Below, one piece after another: positions 33,230-43,225 of a DNA stretch of 64,000 nucleotides (position 1 is its first letter; every line of letters begins with the position of its first letter). A program made the position numbers and the translations under genes. The stretch is from Sphaerulina vaccinii (lineage: Eukaryota > Ascomycota > Dothideomycetes > Mycosphaerellales > Mycosphaerellaceae): NCBI GenBank assembly GCA_022570795.1, contig JAKUDP010000019.1, positions 62,001 through 126,000 of the forward strand, read 5' to 3'. Below the pieces are notes generated by a model that was not told the origin of the DNA, ran no database searches, and saw only the letters and a list, made by a program, of their open reading frames with translations.

Positions 33230-34759
33230 ATGGCGGACACCGGCGCCAGAGGCGTCAAGCGCAAAGCTGAGTTCCAGACGCTCGAGGAGCTGATTGAGAC
33301 GCCATGGTGCTACTATTGCGACCGCACATTCAGCGACGGCAAGGTCCTTCACGATCATCAGAAGGCAAAGCACTTCCAATGCAGTGTAGGTGGATGTCAT
33401 CGTCGACTCAACACAGCAGGTGGGTTGCGCGTGCACATGCAGCAGGTGCATAAGGAGGAGCTGCACTCAGTCGACAATGCGCTCGATGGTCGTCGTGATC
33501 CCAACATTGAGATCTTCGGCATGGTTGGCATCCCGGAGAACATTCACGAAGAGCGCGTCGCAGCACTCACACAAGAGTACCAGCGATTGCAACGAGAGCA
33601 TCGTCGCAAGACCGGCAACCCGCTTCCAGGTGAGGTGAAAGACAACGCCAATACTTCTGTTTCCAAGACACAGCAGCTTACAGAAGGAATGTCTGACCTC
33701 AAAGCTCGAGTCGCAGCAGCGAAGGCCAAGAAAGAAGCGGAGAAGGCAGCTAAGGCAGCAGGTGGTCTTCCGCCTGCCACAACTACTCTCACACCACAAA
33801 CAAGCAGCATGGCCTTGAACGGCTCTGCCACTCCAGAAGTCATGAGTGATGCGCAGCGCAACGCCAGTCAGTCATCCCCAGCTCCCGGCACGTTCAATGG
33901 TGCTGTGCCACCAACCTTTCCAGGTTCACCTCTGTCTTGGACAGGTAACGCTTCGCCATTCGCACCACAAGTTCCAGGCGTTCCAGGTATGCCAGGCTAT
34001 GCCAACGGTACGCACTCCAGCCCTCCACCTCAATGGGCACAACAGATGCCTGTCAACCCTTACTCGCAGCCTCCGCAGCCACAGTTCCAGGGTAGCTATG
34101 CTCCTCCGCAACCAATGCTGCACAATGGAGCAAACAACGGCTATCATGCCAACCCGCCATTCGCCGCACCTCCGCGCCAGCAGCATGCACTTCCTGTCTT
34201 ACCACCAATGCCAGCCGGCCTCCCGCAGCGACCATCTTTCGCACCGCAGCCACAGCCACAGCGTCCAGGTCACAGCGGTTTACCTCAGCATCCAGTTCAC
34301 AATGGTCTGCCTCAGCATCCCGGACACTTCAATGGCCAAGCCCCACCTGCTCCAGGAACATTCGTAAGTCGTGCAGCTGACACCCCTGGTAAGCCCCTCC
34401 TCCAACGCACAATTTACGACATTCGTGACAAGACTAATACCGTTGCAGCAGCTTCCGATCCGTCAGAGAATGCCAAACGTGCACAGCTCGCCGAAGACTT
34501 CCTGACACAGTTCTCTGCCGACAACAACGTCGCAGCACCAGCAACCATTGAGTCTTCTGCCCCTCCATCACAAGCTACTGCTGTTGCTACACCACCCCAG
34601 ATACCACAACCGTCTGCTGCTCAACCGGCCTCCACTGTTAAGTCTAAGAAGAGTAGCAACGAGAAGGCTAAGATGAAGATCAGCGATACTGTCTCCACCT
34701 GGGAGGAGAACCGCGCATTAGCTTCCCGGTACCAAAAGTTCGAAGCTACAGCATCTTAG
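33230..34759 (+). CDS. BuGZ/ZNF207-like C2H2 zinc-finger protein
   Basis: The ORF is 509 residues. The N-terminus matches the diagnostic double finger of BuGZ/ZNF207: PWCYYCDRTFSDGKVLHDHQ, KAKHFQC, LNTAGGLRVHMQQVHKEEL, followed by the family motif IEIFGMVGIPEN. A basic coiled stretch (residues about 165-185) and a long Pro/Gln-rich disordered region follow, as in animal members that phase-separate on spindle microtubules. I do not see an unmistakable Bub3-binding GLEBS motif. A 60-bp segment at 34389-34448 has perfect intron signals but is in frame. If spliced, the protein is 489 residues. Role in spindle or splicing is inferred from the family. Confidence 0.88.
   Translation: MADTGARGVKRKAEFQTLEELIETPWCYYCDRTFSDGKVLHDHQKAKHFQCSVGGCHRRLNTAGGLRVHMQQVHKEELHSVDNALDGRRDPNIEIFGMVGIPENIHEERVAALTQEYQRLQREHRRKTGNPLPGEVKDNANTSVSKTQQLTEGMSDLKARVAAAKAKKEAEKAAKAAGGLPPATTTLTPQTSSMALNGSATPEVMSDAQRNASQSSPAPGTFNGAVPPTFPGSPLSWTGNASPFAPQVPGVPGMPGYANGTHSSPPPQWAQQMPVNPYSQPPQPQFQGSYAPPQPMLHNGANNGYHANPPFAAPPRQQHALPVLPPMPAGLPQRPSFAPQPQPQRPGHSGLPQHPVHNGLPQHPGHFNGQAPPAPGTFVSRAADTPGKPLLQRTIYDIRDKTNTVAAASDPSENAKRAQLAEDFLTQFSADNNVAAPATIESSAPPSQATAVATPPQIPQPSAAQPASTVKSKKSSNEKAKMKISDTVSTWEENRALASRYQKFEATAS
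34389..34448 (+). other. In-frame intron candidate in the BuGZ-like gene
   Basis: GTAAGC donor, GACTAATACC branch point 14 bases before the acceptor, and TTGCAG acceptor. Length is 60 bp with no stop codon, phase 1. Both spliced and retained forms keep the frame. The signals are as good as those of confirmed introns in this window, so I expect splicing. Confidence 0.7.
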
Positions 34760-34929
34760 GACGAACTGTGAGTATAATAGCTCTAATGAAATATTAATGA
34801 ATACTCACCTAACATTCTAAAAGGGCCGCTCTTATCGGACCTTTTGGTGGCCATCTGGGCAGAGGAGCTAAGTGCCTTGGACGATGAGATAAGTGAGATT
34901 GTTTCACGTCAGCTGTCGCTACTAACGAT

Positions 34930-35792
34930 AGCACTATCTCTGCGTCGCTTGTACTGACTGTGGCACGCTGGTGCCAACCAAGGCGCAGAAAGATTTGCTT
35001 GCCTGAAATGGAGAACAGTGAGTTTGTAAAGATTGTGTAATTAGACCACCTGGATGACTTGTAAGTTTTGAACAGCGTGAGTGCTTTCTTCACAATGTAT
35101 CACTACAAAACGCTTCAATTTCTGTGAACCTGTGCCTACTGACCCAACTACTTCGACGACAATTCCGGATCGAATCGAGTGCCTGCTCTTGGAGATGAGA
35201 CACTTCGTCTCATGATGGCACAACGGCGAAGCACGATTACCTACGGCATGCCAGCTATACTTATTTTTTCATCGAACACATATATATCAACGACAGCATC
35301 TCTGCATTTGTGCACTGACTGTGGCACACTGGCGCCGACCAGAGCGCAGAACATTCGCCTTGCCTGGAATGGAGAGCTGGCCATCCTGGAGACTTGTAAG
35401 TTTTGAAAAGCGTGAGTGCTTGGACTTCACAAGCATCTGGTCTGTGGAGCTGTGCTCACTGAGCAAAGCGCTTCCAGAGCAGTACCGGAACAGACTGGAG
35501 ATCTGTGTTTGGAGACAAGATCAGCCACACCGAAGATGTCGAAATTTCAGCGAGTGGATGCTCGAGCTCGTCACTCGAGGGACGTCGTCAAGCATGTCCC
35601 ACGACTACAAGATGGAACGCAACATCAACCACACTAACAATCTCGAAGTTCAGCGAGTGGATGCTCGAGCGCGTCGCTCGCAGAAAGGCGGCCTTGGTGG
35701 CCTTGGTGATCCTGGTGATGATGGTAGGATACCTCTGTGTCGGCTTCTCTACTGGGAACCTACTAGCTATGGTCGTGGGTAAGGACTCCTGA
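34930..35792 (+). repeat. Duplicated, degenerate coding-like sequence
   Basis: A segment at 34930-35100 recurs at 35292-35435: TGACTGTGGCACRCTGG, GCGCAGAA, GCCTGRAATGGAGA, then GACTTGTAAGTTTTGAA, GCGTGAGTGCTT. Both versions encode CTDCGTL, but copy 1 has an in-frame TGA where copy 2 has TGG. A second duplication follows: CAGCGAGTGGATGCTCGAGC at about 35550 and 35652, encoding FSEWMLE twice. The last copy runs into a hydrophobic segment (AALVALVILVMMVGYLCVGF) and stops at 35790. This looks like decaying tandem gene copies. I do not recognise the family. Confidence 0.5.
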
Positions 35793-37369
35793 CGCGATCG
35801 TTTGGACTGGACCGCGATGGAGAGCGAGCAGCGACCCTGCCGCCTTCTCTATTCACGCGCCAGTCGAACCGGAACCACTGGGAAATGATACCAGGAACAT
35901 TTGGGAGCAATGCTGCCTCGTGATGAAGATGATATGTTCGTCAACGGAGGATACTGGATCAACCAACGAGTACACATGGCTTGAGAAGTCAGTACTGCTA
36001 ATGATTCTGATTCCATTTCTGCATATTGAGAAGATAAGATCATTTCTGGCATATCGTTCACACGCCGCTCTTTCTGGGTAGCAGATCCTCTACCGAGACT
36101 CTCTCCGCGCGGGATCACCGGCAATCGCATCGCGATTGCGGCTGGAGCGAATTCTCCTTGAGAAGTCGTTGGTGCTGTTCGTGCAGGTGATACTGAGCTT
36201 GAACGATTCCTCGGCGAGTTGCCAGTAGATGTGGAGTTCTAACAAGATGCGATTCCGCAATTCGAAGAAAACGAGGGCGAGCCATGAGTAGTCTTCTACG
36301 GCATGTGTAAGACTCCAGGCGAGGAACGCTTCTTATTTGAGACTAGTATCAAGTTCGCGATTTCAAGCAGCCTGGAGGACCTGGAGTGCTGTTCCTCGAC
36401 CTTCGCAAAGAGCATGCTGGCCATGCTACGAAGCACAAGTGTTGGCCTATCCAACGTGAAGAAGTACCAAGCCCTTCTTGGGGAGCATGCTACTTGTCGC
36501 TGCCGTGGCTCCTGTCCACGGCTCATCTGCATATTGGCCGGCGAATTGACTCTCTTTGCGAAAGCCTCTTACCTGTCCTTCTTCACTTTCTCGATGCGCT
36601 GAGCATGAGCCATGGCTCTGTCCTCGATGGGCTGGAGATCTGTGAAACTGGGCGCGAGGAGAGGAGAGGTGGGCTTGCTTGCAACACTCGAGCCAAGCAA
36701 CTGCTGACTGCTTCGTTTCTGTGGAGCACTGGGACGCTGGAGTATGCGAATTGGTCAGCCATGAGATGAGAGTGTACAAGTCCGAAGAACGATTCGGAGA
36801 TGATCCTGGAATCCTTGGACACATCGAACAGGATGAAGAGTAGGTGTGCTGCCAGCCAGGAGATGGACTCTACTACGAGCCATTCCCAGACTTACTACAC
36901 TGGCGGCTAAGCACAAGAACAGAGAAACGGATCATGCAATTTACAACAAGGTGTACCTACGCTTCTCAATCAACAGAAACTGGTTTTGCCAACCCCGAGC
37001 TGTCTGATCGCTCGGAGAATCTAGAGCAGGCTTGCTATTGATGCATCTGCGACATGAGCAGCACAGTGTGAGACAACGCGCAGAGACAGAAATAGAAGGA
37101 CCTTGAGACTACTATCGACTTTGTGGAGCCCGTTCTCTGACGATATGGACGATTTCGTGGTTCGATAAGTAGCTCAAGGGGTCTTCCGAAGTCATCCAGA
37201 GCTTGTCCTTTAGCTGCTTCTGACAGACAGCGCACGCAGTGACCTTGCCTTAGCGGCAAATTCTTCCGTACTCAACTCGAGGCCAGCCGGCTCCCGCGTC
37301 TATGATCTTGATGGCGTGGTATATTCTTCTTCGCGCGAAAGCTCGCTGAACCGTGGCAGTGGTGCAGGC
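35793..37369. other. No confident gene
   Basis: Plus ORFs at 36303-36602 and 36386-36769 overlap in different frames and have no recognisable domain. The interval may continue the decayed region just upstream. Nothing else is seen. Confidence 0.4.
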
Positions 37370-37765
37370 TTACTCCATCATGAGGTCGGCCATCTCATCT
37401 GGCAAGACTTCTTCCTTCTCCAGCTGCTGTTGTCGCTTCACGCGCTCGGCGTGCATAGCATTCAGTCGCTCGGTGGCTTCGAGCTCTGCAGAGAGGAACC
37501 AGCGGCTGGAAAGCAAGGGAGGAAAGGTAGTATTTGCTTACGACGAAGACGCTCAGCAGTCTCGCGCTCCTGTTGCTTCTGCTGTTGCTTGTGAAGTAGC
37601 ACAGCCTCGCGAGTTGCCTTCTCTCTGCGCTCCTCGCGCTCGGCTACACAGACTTAGCTGGTGTGCAAGCAAGGAGAAGTCTTGCCACTGACTCTTGAGG
37701 TCCGTGAGGTCCTTGTTCTCCATTTTGGCGAGCGGCTTGCTGCCCGGATCGCTGTGACGGCGCAT
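37370..37765 (-). CDS. Small Lys/Glu/Gln-rich coiled-coil protein (5' end unresolved)
   Basis: Three exons can be joined: one ending at 37693, then 37643-37542, then 37485-37370. Introns of 49 bp (GTCAGT...GTAG) and 56 bp (GTAAGC...GCAG) are both phase 1. The spliced frame reads MENKDLTDLK, then TEREERREKATREAVLLHKQ, RRQLEATERLNAMHAERVKR and DEMADLMME before TAA. In-frame Met codons occur at 37723 and 37765. The frame stays open upstream, and an ATG near 37886 (MFQAALARVR) may belong to a further first exon. The protein is almost entirely helical and charged. I cannot name it. The three-exon agreement makes it a real gene rather than a shadow. Confidence 0.6.
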
Positions 37766-38086
37766 GACTCGTTGATGTCGGTGTTGTGGAGCAGTGCGGG
37801 TGTATGCAAGACAAGTTTCGGGAGCACGAGAAACGGTGCGGAATCTGGCTTACTTGCTCGTACGCGAGCTAGTGCGGCTTGAAACATGCAGGTGACGCGA
37901 GCATTCAACGGCCTGTGATCGATTGCATCAACATACACTTGAGTGTGGTATTGGTAGTTGATTAATCCTCGCCTCTCCTAGCGGCAGGGAGTAGCAGCGA
38001 GAACGTGCGATCTATCGAAGGAGAACATACTGGATGCTCATCGGGGCTTTCTGTTGTCCGAACATCGGGACGTGCGTCCAATAGTC

Positions 38087-39706
38087 CTAACGCCCAAACT
38101 TCCGCAACTCAAGCCATCGCAATGGCGGGAACACCAGACCTGCCCACGCAAAGCCAACATAGTTGCCCATATCACCTCCATACTCCGAGATCAGGGCTGC
38201 CAAAGGGCCAACATACCATACCTGCGCCATGCACAGGATTGATCCAACCCAGCCCACGAGAAACGCGATGAGAGCAGCAATACCAAGTGGTAACCTCGTT
38301 CGATCATTCCAATCCTCCCATTGCCAACCACGGCCCATCCACTTCCGGAAGATGAAATGCTCTTCAAAGATGATGGCGATCCAGATCGAGACCCAGTATC
38401 TGGAAAATGTTAGCTGGTGGCCTGACGTAGGGTCAATGGAAACGAACATACCCCATAAGTGCTAAGAAGTTCGTGAAGATCTCTGCTAGGTGACCTCTGC
38501 CTGCTATCGCGCAGACCATGGGAATGAGAATGGCAAGGGTGTTCCAGAAGATACGAGGGACCTTCTCCCACAGACGGCCCAGAGCTTGAAAGTCGATACC
38601 AGAAGCGTATGTTGGAGGGACCATGTTGCCGATCAAGCCCAATGCTAGCACCACACTGCAGAAAGAGCCAAAGGATCCCAGTGGCTTGAACGCTTCCACG
38701 AGCAGAGCGCCCTGGCTGATCTCATAAGCTGCTGCCCACTCTGGATTTGTGAAGGTTCCTGAGCCGAGTCCAATGCCAACGACGAGAGCAAATGTGCTTG
38801 AGAGAGTCAGACCAGCCAGGCATGAAATAAAGACCTTGGTCCGAGAAGCATTCGCAGGATAGTACACGAAGAAATCCGCTGCTGATTCTGCGTATGTGAT
38901 CTGGCTGGCGAGACACAAGCTGAAGAAGCTCAGTCTGTTCCCAGCGATCACATTACTCGGATATCCTTCAGAAGGATTTCCGTAGAGGTCAAACTTCTGT
39001 CCTGCAACACCGGCCAAAATCGAGATGACAATGAGCTGTGGTAGCCATGCGTAGCGTTCGTACATGTGGAAGACGCTATATCCGAAAGTCGAGACGATCC
39101 AGGTGATGACACAGACAATCACAATGCCCACGATGACGCTCAAGTTGTCATCAGCCACAGCACTCAGGATCTGTCCTCCGACTACAGCATCGATGAGGAT
39201 ATATCCCATAAAGATGATGAGTGTAAGTACCACGATCAACTTGCTCGGATACCATCCTGTGATGTATCGAGTGAAGATCATCGTTCTGTTTCCAGATCTT
39301 GGTCCAAAGGTAGCAATGTACCCGACAGGTGCAGCTCCGATGATTGATCCGAACACTGCTAGGAGGCAGCTGTCGAGGAATGGTAAGTAGAAGACCACTG
39401 GTCCAAGGAAGCCCAGAGCAATAACGACTGCTTCAAGGTTGATGCTGATCCAGAGAAGACAGATCTGTATGAAGCCCAGTCGAGAGAGATCGTGTCGGTC
39501 TTCAGGTGGCACGCGTTGGATGCCGCGAGCTTCGACATTGTAGCGTAGGAGAGTGCGTTCGAAGGACTTGAGCCATATCTTGATCTTGCTTGTGGTTGAG
39601 GACTGTTCTCCTACACCAGCAGAGTACTGTCCCTCTACAGTAGGAGAAGCTGTTCCTTCATGACTTGTCTGCGAGGGAAAGGACTTCTCAACATCTTCGT
39701 GTGCAT
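38087..39706 (-). CDS. NCS1-family purine/cytosine permease (Fcy2-like)
   Basis: Main exons 39706-38452 and 38399-38087, with a 52-bp intron (GTATGT...CCAG). About 520 residues are seen. Features of the family: a hydrophilic N-terminus, RGIQRVPPEDR just before the first membrane span, about twelve hydrophobic segments, the FGPRSGNRTMIFTRY loop after span 2, and GNMVPPTYASGIDFQALG. By family knowledge it is a plasma-membrane proton symporter for cytosine, adenine, guanine or hypoxanthine. There is no ATG at the start of this frame; an acceptor (TTGACAG) ends at 39707. The missing first exon is either MASTSASPLAQAHGT (ATG near 39998) or MMFHSSDYGR (ATG near 39931). Both give phase-1 donors that fit. 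Adenine phosphoribosyltransferase lies 3 kb away, a possible functional pairing. Confidence 0.88.
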
Positions 39707-39713
39707 CTGTCAA

Positions 39714-41624
39714 CCAGTCAGCAATTCTACAAATACGTTGAGAGGGGTTTGAGCATGATTCTTTCGCGCTAGCATTGTCTAGATCAAGTTCAGCCGTATG
39801 ATCTCAGCGAGGCCTTTTCTCTTGTACTGTATCAGAATAATACAAGCTTTGCTTGTAAGAGAAAGGCCAAGCACCGGCTCATGCTTCAGCTTACTATACC
39901 TCGACCATAGTCACTAGAATGAAACATCATGGCGGCAAAGTGATTGTCGTACTTGTGCCGTGGGCTTGAGCGAGAGGAGAAGCAGAGGTTGAAGCCATCG
40001 TGGTGATGGAAAAGAGAATTGTGTATGTATGCTTGACGATAATGCTGATGAAGTTCAGGCGAACGAGAGTTTTGAAGAGCTTTGTGGTATGTCGCTTAAC
40101 TTTAATGAAGCTTGGACATAGTCAAAAGTCGAGACAAGGCGTTCGGATTGGATGAACACTGCATGGCGCTGGACAATGTTCCCTGTCGGCGGCCTCTTGC
40201 TCGTGCATCGTTTTCACGGGTCGTGCACGAACTTGCTTCCTTTTAATCCACTTCAGAGAAGATGTCATACAAGACACTTTCGATTGATTGTGCTTTTGCG
40301 CTTCGATATATACTCCAATGCTTCATTTTGCGCTGAGCTCTTTGCCCAACTTTCACAGCACTGATGTGTGATACGATGGCCACGTCCCTGACACCCAGGC
40401 ATTGTTGGACTTACTCCGGCCGACAGCCATGCAAACGATCAGACCATCTCATGATCTTCTCGAATGCTTCGACCTCAGTCGCGGTCAACTGCCTTCCAGC
40501 CAGTGTTGCCGGGCAACATTTGGTCCTGTTCTCTCTTACAACTTCTTGATATGCCAGCATTCGCTACATTGGATCAGCTGCGAACAACCGTCTGCTCTTC
40601 GAAAGCCAAGTTCAAAACCTCTCTGTTCAGGCCTGGATGAAGCAGTGTTGCACGATGTTACCACTCGATTGTTAAGTTCTGCCAGGCGGGCGAAGAGCGT
40701 TCGCCGAGCGTATTTGCGTATCCCACAAGTGTAACAGCTGTACTTCCCTCAAGTCGGCTTTCGAAGTATTTGAGCTTCTTTTCTCAACGGCTGACATATC
40801 TATTGCGGTCTGGCCCATGGTGTTCTTAGCCGAGTTACGAATCATTACTGCCTTGACCCTAGTCGCCTCTCTGTCCATATCCACAGCCAAGTTCTCCACG
40901 AGTGTATGCATTCCCTTCACTTTACACTTGACGTAGCTCGACGGAGCATCTACATCCCTCGTGGCTGAGGATAGCTAGTCGTATGCGATGGTGTTGGTCG
41001 GCATGAAGTGTGGTCGGCGCTTGTCGTCAAAATGCACAATCTGCATATGAGTGAAAGGTTCTTGTAATATTGTGCCATGCTCCAGAGGCTCGCTGTGGTC
41101 CCACTCGTTGAGTTTGTTGATACGTCGGTAGGCTTGGTCTGGTGGCCAGATCAGAGGACCAACCTGCTCCTCCCATTCTTGCGGTGTGTCGGGCAGAGTA
41201 CTTTCGCCTCGGGCGAACACATTGTCGCCAGATCGCACATGATGCTCGTCCTTCCGCATCGCTCCATTCTAGCTATGCGCGGCCATCGGGCTCGATGATA
41301 ACATTACTCAAGGTGGCATGGCTTGCGAATAGGAACGGAGAGTCATCCAGACCTTCTTCTCGACCGCGCGTCGTGTCGGCAATGCTGGCATGGCTGGCCA
41401 TGCAATGGTGTGGTTCTTGAGAAGCGCAGCGGAGAGCCTGCCATCGTCGTCGACGCCAAAGGCACCTGTAGATCACATAAGTGTATCCCTATCATCTCAC
41501 CTTCTCTGTTGCCTCTCGCCAACAGAGATACTGCACTATCTCACCACTCACTGGCGCAGTTCTTGAGATGGAGCAGAGAGGTATGTTGTCGTTGTCGTCA
41601 GCAAGGCCCATTCACATTTGGTTT
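39714..41624. other. Intergenic, with one unexplained minus ORF
   Basis: Apart from the possible first exon of the permease (39931-39998), the notable item is a minus ORF at 40975-41259. It has good protein composition (DTPQEWEEQVGPLIWPPDQA, HFDDKRRPHFMPTNTIAYD). Another piece in a different frame at 41273-41400 reads GREEGLDDSPFLFASHATLS. They may be exons of one minus-strand gene, but I could not find splice sites joining them. Confidence 0.35.
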
Positions 41625-41938
41625 CTATTTAAAATCAAACAAAACACTTCGACCGAAGCTGCTGTTGAGCAGCTCGGCAGTCTTCCTGTATCAGACAGCA
41701 TAGTCAGCACGTATTCTCGGAGGCGTTCGCCTGTATATCAAATCAACTCACTTGCTCTCCTTCTCCTTCTCTACTTTCTTCTTCTCTGCAGATCGCATTA
41801 GAGCCGCACTACTGAGCGTGGTCGAGAGGAGGTTTCAGAGAGCATACTGTCGATGATGGCGCGGGCCACGCCGGTCTGCATGCCCAAGGAGGACACGAAG
41901 CCACGCCAAATGGTGCGGGCGCGCGTGGTTGAAGTCAT
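41625..41938 (-). CDS. Tiny three-exon gene, 61 residues, unknown
   Basis: Exons 41938-41848, 41785-41752 and 41685-41625. Intron 1 (62 bp) is GTATGC...TGCAG with a CTAAT branch; intron 2 (66 bp) is GTGAGT...TACAG with CTGAC. The frame closes to a protein beginning MTSTTRARTIWRGFVSSLGM, with a Lys-rich middle and ending GRSVLFDFK. The N-terminal part is basic and amphipathic, as in small mitochondrial proteins. An acceptor (AAGCAG) lies directly before the ATG, so a 5' exon at about 42000-42070 is likely. No family is recognised. Two good introns in a 61-codon frame are the main support. Confidence 0.45.
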
Positions 41939-42353
41939 CTGCTTATATATGTGTCAGTATCTCTGAAAACTGCTTCCAATTGCCACACTGGGTCGCCTTA
42001 CGTTCTGGTGCTGTGGTTGCTGCTGGTGGTGCGGAGATGTTGTTGTCGTCGTCGTTGGTGAGGCTTTAGCTACCAGATGAGAATCAGCAGTATCGATATA
42101 ATCGACGCTAGTGTGAGGTCATATGAGCTGTACCAACGGCCGTTGGAAACACTCGTCTCAGCTTGCATAGCTTCACTACGCCTATGAAGCTCTGGCTGTC
42201 CTAGTATTGAACAAGCCTCCTCTATCCAGAGTCCTCGCAGTGGAGTGCGGGCTCATAAGGATCGTATATGACCCCAGGTCTCCGAGACCATCTATCAAGT
42301 CTTTTTGTCATATCTCAAGCACAATTTTCAGCAAATCCGAAAAGAAGAAACAG

Positions 42354-43225
42354 TTACTTTGAGGCCAATGCCTCGTCCTGCCCGCTGAGAAGAGTGTGCA
42401 CAGGCGCGTTCAGCTTATCCCTACCCTTGAGGAAGTCCAGCTCCATGATGAAAACATATCCAACCAGCTCGCCACCAAGCTTCTGTACGAGATTGCCGGC
42501 CGCCGCTGCACTACCGCCTGTTCATCGAGAGAAAGTCAGCATATACACCTAAACGTGCAGAAGAAGACTCAAGAAGAGCCGTATCACTCACCCGTAGCAA
42601 TTATATCATCCACAATAACCACCTTTGCACCCTTCTTAATCGCATCTCCCTGCATCTGGAAGAAATCCGTCCCATACTCCTTTTCATACCCTTCCGTAAT
42701 GCACTCTCCAGGCAACTTGCCCTGTTTCCTCACAGGCACAAACCCAGCACCCAACCTCAACGCCAAAGTAGGACCAAAAAGGAAACCCCGACTCTCCAAC
42801 CCCACAATCACATCAATGCCATGCTGTTTCCCAAACTTATCCGCGAGCTGCAATTCCAACGCCGTGATGAGATCATTGTGTAATTCATGATTACTGAATA
42901 GTGGCATGATATCTTCGAACAAGATCCCCGGAGAAGGGAAATCGGGGAATTGTCGTAGGCCACTCTTCAGTTTTACTTTAAGACTGGAGAGTTGGGAGGT
43001 ACCGGAGGGAGCGGTGGCGGCGAGTCCTCCCTCGGGGCCATCGTGGCTGGTCTTTACTCTTTTGGGCACAGTAGAAGCTGCTGAGGTTGGATCGGGAGCG
43101 TTGGGAGGTGGGTGGGCTGAAGTTGAAGCTACGTCGGCTGCGTTGTTGACTGTCTTATCAAGCTGAGAGGGTTCGGCGGCTTTGGTCGTGTTGACGATGG
43201 ATTGCGAGGGAGCACCGGAGGACAT
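42354..43225 (-). CDS. APT1: Adenine phosphoribosyltransferase
   Basis: Two exons, 43225-42592 and 42517-42354, with a 74-bp phase-1 intron (GTGAGT...ACAG) that falls inside the PRPP-binding loop: VVIVDDIIATG | GSAAAAG. Length is 265 residues. The catalytic core begins near residue 85 (SSLKVKLKSGLRQFPDFPSP, then GILFEDIMPL), contains GLESRGFLFGP, and ends with the C-terminal extension expected. It catalyses adenine + PRPP to AMP in purine salvage, in the cytosol. The first 85 residues, rich in Ser/Ala/Pro/Thr, are an extension absent from yeast Apt1 (about 187 residues). The ATG at 43225 is the only in-frame start upstream of the core, so the extension is probably real. Confidence 0.93.
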
